Below are positions 7,918 to 16,798 of a stretch of DNA of 64,000 bases, piece after piece. The position numbers and the translations under genes were made by a program. Every line of letters starts with the position of its first letter. Position 1 is the first letter of the stretch. The stretch lies in the NCBI RefSeq assembly GCF_001898575.1, contig NZ_MKUD01000001.1:187557-251556 (forward strand), in the 5' to 3' direction. This stretch comes from Spirosoma sp. 48-14. GTDB taxonomy: Bacteria > Bacteroidota > Bacteroidia > Cytophagales > Spirosomataceae. Below the pieces are notes generated by a model. That model was not told the origin of the DNA. It made no database searches and saw only the letters and a list, made by a program, of their open reading frames with translations.

Positions 7918-9392
7918 TTACTTCCAGTCCGGATTTTGTTCCAGTTTCAGGTTGGCGTTCAGCTCGTCCTGGGGTATCGGGAAATATTTATTCTTCGCGG
8001 TAACAGGGCGCGACGGGTAAACGCTATTCACGGCTTTCGGAATCACCGTCAGGTATTTGCCCGTACGGGTCAGGTCATACCAGCGGTCACCTTCGGCAAA
8101 GAACTCCCAGGCACGCTCCTGGATGACCGCATCAATGAAGGCGTCTTTGCTCAGTCCCGTTTGCAAATCGGGTAGCCCTGCCCGTTTCCGAATGGTGTTG
8201 ATGTATCCATATGCCGTTGGTGTTGCCCCATTTAACCGCGCTTCGGCTTCGGCAGCAATCAGGTACACATCGGCCAGACGTAAAATAGGGATATTGCATA
8301 TCATACCCGTCGTGGTGTTTGGGTCCTGATATTTCTTGATCAGCACGGCATCGGTCGTGATTGGCGTAATGTTCTTTTGAGGCACAATCTTTCCGCTTCG
8401 ATCCACGTAGTTTGTATCGAGCAACTGGCGTCGTTTATCGGCTGGATTAAAAGAATTGAAAAACGACATATAGGCAAACATCGATCCGAAGGTGGTTCGG
8501 CCATAATCGGCCCCTGCGCTACCGGGAGGGCCACAAAGCCCTGTCAACTGGTGCGTACGACCGGGATTGATGGGATCAACTTCATAAGCCCACATATTCT
8601 CGATCCGGGCGGCATCTTCCTGATCGTATTTGTACACATTACGCACATCGGGCATCAGCGAATACTTGCCGGAGGTAATGACTGCCTGGGCTTTTTCGAG
8701 TGCCTTGGCCCAATCTTCGTTATACAGAGCCGCTTTGGCGTACAGGGCATTCACCACCTCTTTCGATGGACGTCCTTTATCGACCGCAGGAAATGAAGGC
8801 AGTCCGGCTGCGAATGCCTGATCCAGATCACTATAGATCTGCTTATACACATCCGCCTTGGCGCTTTTGCCTACCACAGCAGCCGCTTCCGAATAGCTAG
8901 GCGTGGTTTTGACGACGACATCACCGAAATTCTTGGTCAGTGCCCACAGGTAAAACGCCCTCAGATAATAGGCTTCGCCAATGATCTGTTTCTTGCGGGT
9001 TTCGTCCATCACAGCATCAGGTACTTTGGCAATAATCCAGTTGGCTTTTTCAATACCGTCGTAGCCCGATGCCCAGATTTGCTGCGGGGATTCGTTGGTC
9101 CGGGAATTGCTCTTCTGTACCGTATAATTAACGTCATACGAGAAGAGTGTCAGCGTATTACGACCCACCACACCGCGCGGATAGGTCTGATCATCACTGA
9201 AATCAGGCACCAGCGTCATTGCCGGGCCGCTATACATATCGGCCAATGGATCATAGGCGGCAATCAGCCCTTTTTCGGCATCAGCCGCCGTTTTGTAAAA
9301 CGCTTCGGTATAGATGGACGAGTAGATGGTTTCGTCCAGTTTGCAACCTGCAAGGGTAAGGGTTGCGAGTATAGGAATAAGTATTTTTTCAT
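7918..9392 (-). CDS. susD: SusD/RagB family outer-membrane lipoprotein, frameshifted near its start
   Basis: SusD proteins are surface lipoproteins that bind glycan for the SusC channel. The body, about 490 residues if joined, shows SusD features: tetratricopeptide-like helices (AYYLRAFYLWALTKNFGDVV), GDRWYDLTRTGKY near the end, and a final LKLEQNPDWK. The natural start is the ATG at 9390-9392, but the run after it has six A (9384-9389). Read as written, that ATG gives a 41-codon dead end. With one more A, or a -1 slip, it reads MKKILIPILATLTLAGC, a proper lipoprotein signal with cysteine, joined in frame to the body. The uninterrupted body frame has no ATG before 9237. It may be a sequencing error, a real mutation, or slippage. 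It lies 105 bases after susC. Confidence 0.88.
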
Positions 9393-9398
9393 GGTTTA

Positions 9399-9500
9399 TA
9401 AAGAGTGAAAGAGTGAAAGAGCGAAAGAGTGATTAACTGCTTCATTTGAAGAATGACTGACGATTTTCGCTCTTTCACTCATTCGCTCTTTCACTCTTTA
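9399..9500. repeat. Long hairpin of 8-bp GAGYGAAA units between susC and susD
   Basis: The left arm (9399-9432) is a tandem run of the octamer GAGYGAAA (Y is T or C). The right arm (9464-9500) is the complementary run of TTTCRCTC units. Arms pair over about 35 bases with a few T/C mismatches and enclose about 32 bases. The right end touches the susC stop codon. In the transcript it would make a strong stem just before susD, and could protect susC mRNA or lower susD expression. The same kind of structure appears at 22051-22139. Confidence 0.85.
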
Positions 9501-12500
9501 GAATGTGACCTGCAAACCGCCCAGGAATGATTTCGCTTGTGGATACACGAGATTGTCGATGCCAATGGCCGTATTCGAACCCGCATAGGTGTTTACCTCT
9601 GGATCGAAACCACTGTATTTAGTGATCGTGAAGAGGTTATTGGCGCTTATATACACCCGAATCTGCTGAATACCTTTGATTTTGGGAAGGCTGTAACCCA
9701 GCGTAATATTCTTACAGCGCAGGTATGAACCATCTTCCACAACGTAGTTGCTAACGGGCATACGACCACCCTGGGCCGGAGCCGGGAATTCATTACTCGG
9801 ATTTGTGGGTGTCCATCGGTTCACAACTCCTTTCAGCATATTCCGTTGCCCCAGCGGCAGGGTAAACGAAAGGCGACTGGCGTTGTAAATATCATTGCCC
9901 TGCGAACCCGACAGAAACGCGCTGAAGTCAAATCCTTTGAAAGAGAGGTTCGTCGAAAAACCGTAAATAAAGTTCGGATTCGGATTGCCCGTAATCACCT
10001 GATCGGCAGCCGAAATAGTCCCATCGCCGTTGATGTCTTTTACTTTCTGGCTACCCAGCGTACCACCATACCCTGGCAAAATTGCCTCGCCCGTTTGATT
10101 GACCCCATCAAAAACGTAAGTCTTAAACAAGCCAAGTGGGCTACCTACCTGCAAAACCGAATAGGAGGTAACAAACCGCTCCTGAGTTGTACCGCCGTCC
10201 AGATCCAGCAGCTTATTGCGGTTAAAAGTCATATTTCCCGAAACACTCCATTTCAGCGGCCCCTCCAGAATTCGGGCATTGACGGCCAGCTCAAGTCCTT
10301 TGTTTTCGAGCGAAGCAAAGTTGCCGACAATAGTGCTATAGCCTGAACTCAGTGGCAGCGTTTTTACATACAGCAAATCTCTGGTCGTTTTCTGGTACAC
10401 GTCCATAACCAGGCTAATCCGGTTGTTGAGGAAGCCTACATCAAGGCCAATATCTGCCTGGGCCGAACGCTCCCACCGCAAATCAGGGTTCGCAATCCCC
10501 GACGGGTTGATACCGGTGGCATACGCATGGTTGATGTTGTAATCGCTACCCGATGCCGAAACCGTTGCCAGCGACTGGTAGGGATCAATGCCCGCAGCAT
10601 TTCCGGTAATACCGTAGCTGGCCCGCAGTTTTAAATCGGAAAGCCAGGTAACGGATTTAACAAACGGCTCTTCGATGATCCGCCAGCCAGCCGATGCCGC
10701 CGGAAACAATCCATATTTGTGGTTAGCCCCAAACCGGCTCGATCCATCGACACGGGCGGTCAGGTCCAGGAAGTACTTTTCCTTGTAGCCATAGTTGATC
10801 CGACCCAGGTACGAATCCAGCCGTTGGGTGGTCCGGTTGCTGGTTACGGTACGGTTAAGCGCCAGTTGTACGGCTTCGTTCTGAGTGGCATCGTTCGGAA
10901 AACCAGTCGCATTGATCTGGTTCATGTTATAGTTTTCGACCTGGGTAGCAAATACAGCCGTAGCCTTGAACGAATGATTTTGCGCGAAGGTGTGGTTATA
11001 CGTCAGAATACTCTCGTGCAAAAGCGCCAGGTTGTTGGTATTCGTTTTGGAGCCTGATCCCGAATTATCCGTCAAATCCGATTTATTGACAATCGAACGG
11101 GGCGAATAGGTATCCCGGAGGCTATTCTGCATATCAATATTAAACGAAGCTCGGTAAGTAAGCCCTTTCAACAGATTCGCTTCTCCATACAAATTAGCGA
11201 GCGTCCGCCGAATCGTCGTCTGGTTCAGGATTGCCGTGTAATTCAGCGGGTTGACTACCTCCCGATACTGACCATTTGCCTGCTCACCAAATGGAAAGAT
11301 AGAACCATCGGCCCGATAGGGTTGCAGTGTTGGTGGTGCCCCAATGGCCGCTCCCAGCACGGTGTTTGTGACGACAGCCGCATCACCAATGGTTTGCGAC
11401 CCTGTGGTAACGCCCGAATTGATTACATAACTCCCTAAAACACTGGTCCCGATCTTCACCCGGTCGCTAATCCGATGATCGACGTTCAGGCGATACGAAT
11501 ACCGTTTGAAGTTGGAGTTGATAATAATACCGTCCTGATTGAAGTAGTTAGCCGAAAGCGCCAGTTGCGTTTTTTCTGAACCACCGTTAATTGACAGTTG
11601 ATGGCTTTGAATGGGCGCTTCCCGGAATATGATCTTCTGCCAGTCCGTTCCTTCGCCCAGCGATGCGGGGTTTGCGTAGTAATTGTTTTTAAACGTCTCG
11701 TTTTCAACCTGCGCAAACTCGGCCGCATTTAATAAAGGGAGCATTTTATTTACCTTCTGCACCCCATAATAGCTATCGAGGGTAACGCGGGTAGCGCCCG
11801 TTTTACCACGCTTGGTCGTAATCAACACCACACCATTAGCAGCCCTTGACCCATAAATAGCAGATGCTGAAGCGTCTTTCAGGATCTCAACTGATTCAAT
11901 ATCATTCGGATTGATGGTCGAAAGGGGACTTACATTGTTAATCTCGCCACTGTTGTTGGTGCCATTCGAAATCTGAATCCCATCCACCACATACAGGGGT
12001 TCCGAATTTCCATTGATGGAGTTTGTACCCCGAATCCGCACGCTGATATTTCCGCCCGGAGCGCCCGTATTCTGGCTAACCTGCACCCCCGCAACCCGTG
12101 CCTGTAAGCCCTGGGCCACGTTGGCAACGGGGGTTTGTACCAGTTCGGCCGACTTTACCGAGGCAATAGCGCCTGTCGTTTCGATCTTCCGCTGGGTACC
12201 GTAGCCGACCACAACTACCTCATTCAGTGATCGGTCGTCCGACTGCAAGGCTATGTTGATTGTGCTACGGTTCGCAATAGCTACCTCCTGCGTGACGAAG
12301 CCAATGTACGAGAAAGTCAGCGTGGCCGTCCCCCCCGGTACCGATATAGAATACTGTCCATCGGCGTTTGTGGTTGTTCCCTGCTGAGTTCCTTTTACCA
12401 GGACGTTGACGCCGGGAAGCCCCCCGTTGTTTGTTGCATCGGTCACGCGCCCGCTTACGGTGCGAGCCGACTGGGCATAACCTGACAGCGAGATTATCAG

Positions 12501-12545
12501 ACAAAATAGCCCAATTGCAGTTCGTAGTAGTAGAATAGATTTCAT
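9498..12545 (-). CDS. susC: SusC/RagA family TonB-linked outer-membrane protein
   Basis: A TonB-dependent channel of about 1015 residues that imports oligosaccharides together with SusD. I chose the ATG at 12545 (MKSILLLRTAIGLFCLIISLSGYAQ signal peptide); the frame continues 19 codons upstream without a better signal. Domains in order: carboxypeptidase-regulatory-like domain (about 25-110, SGRVTDATNNGGLPGVNVLVKG), plug domain with the SusC signature (about 115-230, LNEVVVVGYGTQ and GSRAANGVVLITTKRGK), then the 22-strand beta barrel to the C-terminal YPQAKSFLGGLQVTF, which ends in phenylalanine as barrel proteins do. It begins the minus-strand operon and is divergent from the LacI regulator. 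Confidence 0.95.
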   Translation of the reverse strand: MKSILLLRTAIGLFCLIISLSGYAQSARTVSGRVTDATNNGGLPGVNVLVKGTQQGTTTNADGQYSISVPGGTATLTFSYIGFVTQEVAIANRSTINIALQSDDRSLNEVVVVGYGTQRKIETTGAIASVKSAELVQTPVANVAQGLQARVAGVQVSQNTGAPGGNISVRIRGTNSINGNSEPLYVVDGIQISNGTNNSGEINNVSPLSTINPNDIESVEILKDASASAIYGSRAANGVVLITTKRGKTGATRVTLDSYYGVQKVNKMLPLLNAAEFAQVENETFKNNYYANPASLGEGTDWQKIIFREAPIQSHQLSINGGSEKTQLALSANYFNQDGIIINSNFKRYSYRLNVDHRISDRVKIGTSVLGSYVINSGVTTGSQTIGDAAVVTNTVLGAAIGAPPTLQPYRADGSIFPFGEQANGQYREVVNPLNYTAILNQTTIRRTLANLYGEANLLKGLTYRASFNIDMQNSLRDTYSPRSIVNKSDLTDNSGSGSKTNTNNLALLHESILTYNHTFAQNHSFKATAVFATQVENYNMNQINATGFPNDATQNEAVQLALNRTVTSNRTTQRLDSYLGRINYGYKEKYFLDLTARVDGSSRFGANHKYGLFPAASAGWRIIEEPFVKSVTWLSDLKLRASYGITGNAAGIDPYQSLATVSASGSDYNINHAYATGINPSGIANPDLRWERSAQADIGLDVGFLNNRISLVMDVYQKTTRDLLYVKTLPLSSGYSTIVGNFASLENKGLELAVNARILEGPLKWSVSGNMTFNRNKLLDLDGGTTQERFVTSYSVLQVGSPLGLFKTYVFDGVNQTGEAILPGYGGTLGSQKVKDINGDGTISAADQVITGNPNPNFIYGFSTNLSFKGFDFSAFLSGSQGNDIYNASRLSFTLPLGQRNMLKGVVNRWTPTNPSNEFPAPAQGGRMPVSNYVVEDGSYLRCKNITLGYSLPKIKGIQQIRVYISANNLFTITKYSGFDPEVNTYAGSNTAIGIDNLVYPQAKSFLGGLQVTF

Positions 12546-12760
12546 TGAGTAAGCAGTTTTCTGCCTGTTCGGTTTGGGAATATTAAAATCAAAAAAATAC
12601 AAATTTCAGCAAATCATCAACTCCACTGGCTTATCCATAACTCAGCGTATAGCGAGCTGAGAAAACAGCTACCAAACGCTCAAAAACAAGTGTTTTCTTA
12701 TCCAGTGATTGATATTAGCTCCCAACCGTCATTCTACAAAGATTTTTTTGACTTTTTTTA

Positions 12761-12796
12761 TTGGGAATGTTCCCAAAATCTTGGGAACATTCCCAA
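12761..12796. promoter_or_regulatory. Double palindrome, candidate LacI-family operator
   Basis: The 381-base gap between the divergent susC and lacI-type genes holds two 16-bp near-palindromes: TTGGGAATGTTCCCAA (12761-12776) and TTGGGAACATTCCCAA (12781-12796). They are exact reverse complements of each other and their starts are 20 bases apart, about two helical turns. Each has TTGGGAA and TTCCCAA half-sites around a 2-base centre, the size of a site for a dimeric regulator, so the neighbouring LacI protein is the obvious candidate. The site is 216 bases upstream of susC and 187 bases upstream of the regulator. The rest of the gap is AT-rich with no gene that I can support. Confidence 0.6.
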
Positions 12797-12983
12797 GATT
12801 TGAAGTAGAATTATTTACTACTTGCCTTACAATGATTACCGAGCCAATTTACAATATTGAAAAAATCATATTATTGCAAATTGTACACAATAGTCTTTTA
12901 CCTTCCACTTGTGACTAAACACCCGGTCGGAATGGTAAAATGGTAAACCTTAGTATCTAAAAGAAAGGCGCTAACCCTACCCA

Positions 12984-13997
12984 ATGCACCAGACAACAAT
13001 TATTGATATTGCCCGCGAACTAGGGATTTCTAAATCAACCGTATCACGGGCCTTAACGGGCCATCCAAACGTTAATGCAAAGACCCGTCAGCGTGTACTG
13101 GATATGGCTGCCCAGGTCGATTATCAGCGGAACCAACTAGCCATTTCGCTCCTGACCAACCGAACCAGTACAATAGGGATTATAGTCCCTGAGTTCATTA
13201 GCTTTTTTTTTCCTAAAGTCATTATTGGCGCTCAGGAAGAGCTGGCCCGGTCGGGCTATAACGTGGTGATTTGCCATTCCAATGAATCGTATGAAACGGA
13301 GGTGACGAATGCCAAAGCGCTGCTGGCAAGCCGGGTCGATGGACTAATTGTATCGCACACCAAGGAAACCCGCAACTTCGACCATTTCCGCGTATTTCAG
13401 CGGAAGGGCATTCCGGTCGTGTTTTTTAACCGTGTATGCGAAGATATGGACGTGTCAAAAGTGACGGTCGATGATTATAATGGTGCGTTTCAGGCGGTCG
13501 ATCACCTGATCAAAACGGGTCGACGACGCATAGCGCATCTGGCAGGCCCAGACACGCTTACCAATAGCCGGAGTCGATTAAACGGTTATCGGGATGCGCT
13601 GACCCAGCATGGAATAGCCATAGACCCGGAACTGATTATCTCATACGATCTGAATCTGGACAAGGCCAATATCTACGTAAATCACCTGTTGAATTTGCCC
13701 AATCCGCCCGATGCCTTGTTCACAATCAACGACCCGACCGCCCTCGAAGCGTTGAATGTTGCCAAACGCCGGGGTATTCGGGTTCCACAGGATTTGGCCA
13801 TCGTTGGCTTTAGTGACGACCCAATTTCGGCCCTGATCGAACCCGGCCTGACGACCATTGCCCAACCAGTCGATGAACTGGGCAAACAGGCCGCTCAACT
13901 CCTTATTAAACAACTGCTAGCCGATGATGAGCGCCCGGCTTCGGAAACGATAGTCCTACCGACCCGCCTGATTGTTCGTGGTTCAACTGTTAATTAA
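12984..13997 (+). CDS. LacI family transcriptional regulator
   Basis: A 337-residue repressor or activator with an N-terminal LacI helix-turn-helix (TIIDIARELGISKSTVSRALTGHPNVNAKTRQRVLDMAAQVDYQRN, about residues 4-50) and a periplasmic-binding-protein-like effector domain (about 60-330; TIGIIVPEFISFFFPKVIIGAQ, LAIVGFSDDPISALIEPGLTTIAQPV). It is transcribed away from susC with a shared control region that carries a double palindrome, so it probably controls the carbohydrate locus in response to a sugar. The effector is not readable from sequence. Confidence 0.93.
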   Translation: MHQTTIIDIARELGISKSTVSRALTGHPNVNAKTRQRVLDMAAQVDYQRNQLAISLLTNRTSTIGIIVPEFISFFFPKVIIGAQEELARSGYNVVICHSNESYETEVTNAKALLASRVDGLIVSHTKETRNFDHFRVFQRKGIPVVFFNRVCEDMDVSKVTVDDYNGAFQAVDHLIKTGRRRIAHLAGPDTLTNSRSRLNGYRDALTQHGIAIDPELIISYDLNLDKANIYVNHLLNLPNPPDALFTINDPTALEALNVAKRRGIRVPQDLAIVGFSDDPISALIEPGLTTIAQPVDELGKQAAQLLIKQLLADDERPASETIVLPTRLIVRGSTVN

Positions 13998-14083
13998 GTA
14001 AAATACAGAGCCTCTGTTACACAGATAAATAAACCTTTTAAAAAACATTTCGATCCTTCACCAAATTGGCATGGTATATGATA

Positions 14084-14125
14084 TGTTCAGATCAACTATA
14101 TCCTCTATATACCCATATCTGAACA
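14084..14125 (+). promoter_or_regulatory. Inverted repeat just upstream of the WYL-like gene
   Basis: TGTTCAGAT (14084-14092) and ATCTGAACA (14117-14125) are perfect 9-base inverted arms around 24 bases of AT-rich sequence. The right arm ends three bases before the ATG at 14129. As DNA it could be an operator; as RNA it would fold over the ribosome-binding region. Confidence 0.4.
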
Positions 14126-14128
14126 ATC

Positions 14129-14515
14129 ATGAATACTACTCAACCAGATTCCGTCTGGAGCATTATCGACTCGGCCATTACGACTCAGCGCGTTATTCAA
14201 ATTAAACAGAACAAAAGCTGGCGAACCCTGGAACCGTATCAGTTCGGGTTTCCCAAAGAAGGTCGAAAGCAGCTAACCATCTATGGATACTACCTCGACA
14301 TTGTCCCGGATGCGGACACACCAAGCCGATGGCAATTGGTGGAACTGGAGAATGTTGAAGAAATCGAGCTAACCAATTATTGGTTCCAGCCCCGCGCCGA
14401 TTATACTGGCCAAACCGATCTGATGCAAACGATTTTCTGCCAGCTCACCGCGCAAAAGAAACGACGTAAGAAGCGATTGAACAAACCGGATATAATCCCC
14501 TATTCACCAAATTGA
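14129..14515 (+). CDS. Hypothetical protein, possibly WYL-fold
   Basis: A 128-residue cytoplasmic protein. The stretch TQRVIQIKQNKSWRTLEPYQFGF, then LTIYGYYLDIV and the ELENVEEIELTNYWFQPRADY segment resembles the small beta-rich ligand-sensing WYL domain, with R and LEPY at the usual places; this is a pattern resemblance only. The C-terminal end is very basic (KKRRKKRLNK). There is no helix-turn-helix, so it is not a complete WYL regulator. It has an inverted repeat immediately upstream and lies downstream of the LacI gene. Confidence 0.6.
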   Translation: MNTTQPDSVWSIIDSAITTQRVIQIKQNKSWRTLEPYQFGFPKEGRKQLTIYGYYLDIVPDADTPSRWQLVELENVEEIELTNYWFQPRADYTGQTDLMQTIFCQLTAQKKRRKKRLNKPDIIPYSPN

Positions 14516-14557
14516 CCCAGCAATTTACCGGGTGTCACAGGCTCCTATAAACTCGCA

Positions 14558-14785
14558 TTACATCGGTGTATTTTTCAATGTCCGCTCATTGGATAAGTTC
14601 GGTTTCTCCGGACTGTTGGTAAGTTGCATTTTGGGCACGCTCGTGTTGGCCGTAAACACGTTATGCGGTGAAGCCTGTTTGGTAGGAGTCCGTTCTAAAC
14701 GGTTGTATTGCTGCTGACGATCGACCAGACGGGTACCGGCCACAAACAAAGCACCCATTACGACATAAGGAAACAAGGACTTCAT
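14558..14785 (-). CDS. Small single-helix membrane protein of unknown function
   Basis: A 75-residue protein from the ATG at 14785: MKSLFPYVVMGALFVAGTRLVD gives one N-terminal membrane helix, followed by a polar tail of about 50 residues rich in N, T, P and K. The frame runs back to an ATG at 14806, which would add seven residues. No family is recognised. It could be a chance frame, but the helix, the initiation context and the lack of any competing gene make it plausible. Confidence 0.45.
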   Translation of the reverse strand: MKSLFPYVVMGALFVAGTRLVDRQQQYNRLERTPTKQASPHNVFTANTSVPKMQLTNSPEKPNLSNERTLKNTPM

Positions 14786-15017
14786 GATCTTGACTTGAAT
14801 AGCCATTAAAACGAGGTTAGCGAAACAAAGCTACAACAAGATCTGCCGACCTAAAGCGCAAGTACATATCAGGTGATTTTTACAGGACAATTGGCAGGTT
14901 TGGGTTTATGGATGGTTTTGAAGAAGTATTATCCTTTCGTTAACCGTTAACCATCTCCAAAAAATGGCACTCCGGCCGCAGATTGCCAAAGTGCCTTTAT
15001 AAAGTCAAATCCTGTAA

Positions 15018-15377
15018 TCAGTAAGCAGCGATTAGGCTTTCAGCGGGAATATGGAGTGTATTGTGAAGCTTGCGAATCATTTGCAAACTGAGCTTCCGTT
15101 TACCGCTCAATATTTCAGACTGTCAGGCACGACTTCCTAATATACTAGCCAGCTCACTTTTATCTTTACCGAGTTGTTCCAGTCGGAATATAATAGCCTC
15201 TACAGGAGTTGGTGCGGATACAGGGTAGTGTTTATTTTCATAATCTTCCACAAATAAGGCAAGGACATCCAATTCATCCGATTCTGGCGAATCATCCACC
15301 AAATCCATCTGCATTAGCTCATATACCCGCTCTAAAGCGGCTTCATATTCTGCTTCGTTTTTAATCACTTTTAACAT
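15018..15377 (-). pseudogene. higA: HigA-type antitoxin with an in-frame stop
   Basis: Reads MLKVIKNEAEYEAALERVYELM and on through VEAIIFRLEQLGKDKSELASILGSRA, then hits TGA at 15123-15125. Past that stop the same frame continues without interruption as QSEILSGKRKLSLQMIRKLH and IPAESLIAAY to a stop at 15018-15020. Joined, this is a full antitoxin with a C-terminal helix-turn-helix; the stop replaces what is usually an R or N (a CGA to TGA change would explain it). The stop cuts the helix-turn-helix in half, so DNA binding is probably lost. It overlaps the 3' end of the toxin remnant by 17 bases, the expected higBA order. Confidence 0.83.
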
Positions 15378-15636
15378 AGGACACTGTCTTTACATCTATC
15401 TTATCATATTCAGCATGTGTGCCAACCCAGACAATGAACACAAGCTTCTTTTTAAATTCAATGTCAGCAACCAGTCGGTATGAATTACCTTTGATATTGA
15501 AAACAAAGCGTTTGCCCGTTATCACATCAGCAGTAGAATAATCAGCAATAACGTCGCAATTTAAACCCGTCCAACAGAATCCTGATGGACGAATAGCTAC
15601 TTAGTAACCCGTATTTTTACGCCCATATTCTAGTGC
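15361..15636 (-). pseudogene. higB: HigB-type toxin remnant
   Basis: The C-terminal two thirds are intact: DVIADYSTADVITGKRFVFN, then IKGNSYRLVADIEFKKKLVF and IVWVGTHAEYDKIDVKTV, which is the HigB mRNA-interferase core (FNIKGN.YRLV and GTHAEYD). The N-terminal part is broken: in the same frame a stop lies at 15601-15603, upstream of it is a piece reading ALEYGRKNTGY that resembles the family's start, and there is no usable start codon. The loss probably followed disabling of this toxin, after which the antitoxin next to it also decayed. Confidence 0.75.
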
Positions 15637-15658
15637 TTACTCGGTATCATTCAGCAAT

Positions 15659-16798
15659 TTGGTGGCCTTTTTCGAACAGCTTTCCTTAATCATCATCTAC
15701 GCGGGCATTGCTCAGGGTGTGTTTGTAACCTTGCTGTTGAATAACCGGAACGTTCGGGAAAATCGGGCGAATCTTTTCCTTTCCGTCCTGTTGCTGGCCA
15801 TGTCGTTCACCATCCTGCACACAACCTTTGCCGGGCGGGTGATCACACACTTTTCCATTAAATCGTACGCGCTGGGCGATCCTAGCTTTTTTCTGATCGC
15901 ACCGTTGCTTTGGCTATATGTTCAGGAACTAACGGGTCACCGGGTTCGACTATCCGCTCAGACGATTGCCCATTTTATTCCGTGTCTGATTGCTATCTTT
16001 TTTTCACTTCTACTAAAAGCTCTTCCCTCCACTAATCCATTGATTAGCTATCTGGATAGTCATCGGTCGTGGCGTTCGGGTGTATTCTGGTTCTGCATGG
16101 TCGTTCAATTTTCAGTCTATCTGTTCTACATCCATAAACGATGGCTCACCTATCAGAAGTTGATAGAACAGGAAGTATCGAATACCGAAAATGTCAGTAT
16201 TGCCTGGGTTCGGTTTTTTATGGGTGTATTCCTGAGCATCAACCTGATTTTTCTGCTGATTCTGCTCAATGTAATTCATCATGGCGCGATGTTCTGGTCG
16301 AGCCGAACAATTGCCGTTATTTTTTCACTATCCATTTTTGCCTTAGGCTACAAGGGCATTCTTCAGAAGGCAATTTTCGCGCTTTCATCCATCAATACCC
16401 AGCAAGAGCTCCCAACTCCTTCGTCTGAAGTACCATCGACAACCACCAAAAAGCCCGACCAGCAACTTATCGACCGACTGCTTCACTATATGGACAGTGA
16501 AAAGCCATACCTCGACCCGGAGTTGACCCTGAGCGATCTGGCCAAACGACTCAGTATCAGCCGAAGCGTACTCTCTCAATTGATTAATGAAGGTATGGGC
16601 GATAACTTCTACAATTTTATCAACAAATACCGGGTCGAACAGGTAAAGGTATTCATGGGCGACCCGGCAATGAAGCATTTCAACCTGCTGGGCCTTGGCC
16701 TGGAAGCGGGTTTTAAATCGAAATCGACCTTCAACCTCATTTTTAAACGATTTACCGGACTTACCCCAAGCGAGTATATAAAAATGTTGAATGACTGA
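15659..16798 (+). CDS. AraC family regulator with N-terminal membrane domain
   Basis: A 379-residue protein: seven or so hydrophobic helices (about residues 5-240) followed by a C-terminal AraC helix-turn-helix (about 275-375; LTLSDLAKRLSISRSVLSQLINEGMGDNF and AGFKSKSTFNLIFKRFTGLTPSEY). This arrangement is common in Bacteroidota and suggests a membrane-bound sensor-regulator. There is no ATG at the start: the frame opens after a stop near 15605 and the first candidates are TTG at 15659 and GTG at 15662; the residues FFEQLSLIIIYAGIAQGVF follow. It precedes an ABC transporter pair, which it may regulate. Its last codons form part of an octamer hairpin. Confidence 0.85.
   Translation: MVAFFEQLSLIIIYAGIAQGVFVTLLLNNRNVRENRANLFLSVLLLAMSFTILHTTFAGRVITHFSIKSYALGDPSFFLIAPLLWLYVQELTGHRVRLSAQTIAHFIPCLIAIFFSLLLKALPSTNPLISYLDSHRSWRSGVFWFCMVVQFSVYLFYIHKRWLTYQKLIEQEVSNTENVSIAWVRFFMGVFLSINLIFLLILLNVIHHGAMFWSSRTIAVIFSLSIFALGYKGILQKAIFALSSINTQQELPTPSSEVPSTTTKKPDQQLIDRLLHYMDSEKPYLDPELTLSDLAKRLSISRSVLSQLINEGMGDNFYNFINKYRVEQVKVFMGDPAMKHFNLLGLGLEAGFKSKSTFNLIFKRFTGLTPSEYIKMLND

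Noticed and set aside
7918..9246. SusD starting at TTG 9246
   Set aside because: That start would remove the signal peptide and lipobox, which are clearly encoded upstream in the same frame; a frameshift at the A tract explains the missing ATG better.
9399..9500. Octamer hairpin considered as a simple intrinsic terminator
   Set aside because: It is far longer than a terminator stem, lacks a T tract on the minus strand, and the octamer structure is repeated elsewhere.
12709..12918. Short plus-strand frame upstream of the LacI gene
   Set aside because: It runs through the double palindrome and AT-rich control region and has no family features.
15361..15636. Intact HigB toxin
   Set aside because: An in-frame stop at 15601-15603 and absence of a start codon leave only the C-terminal core.
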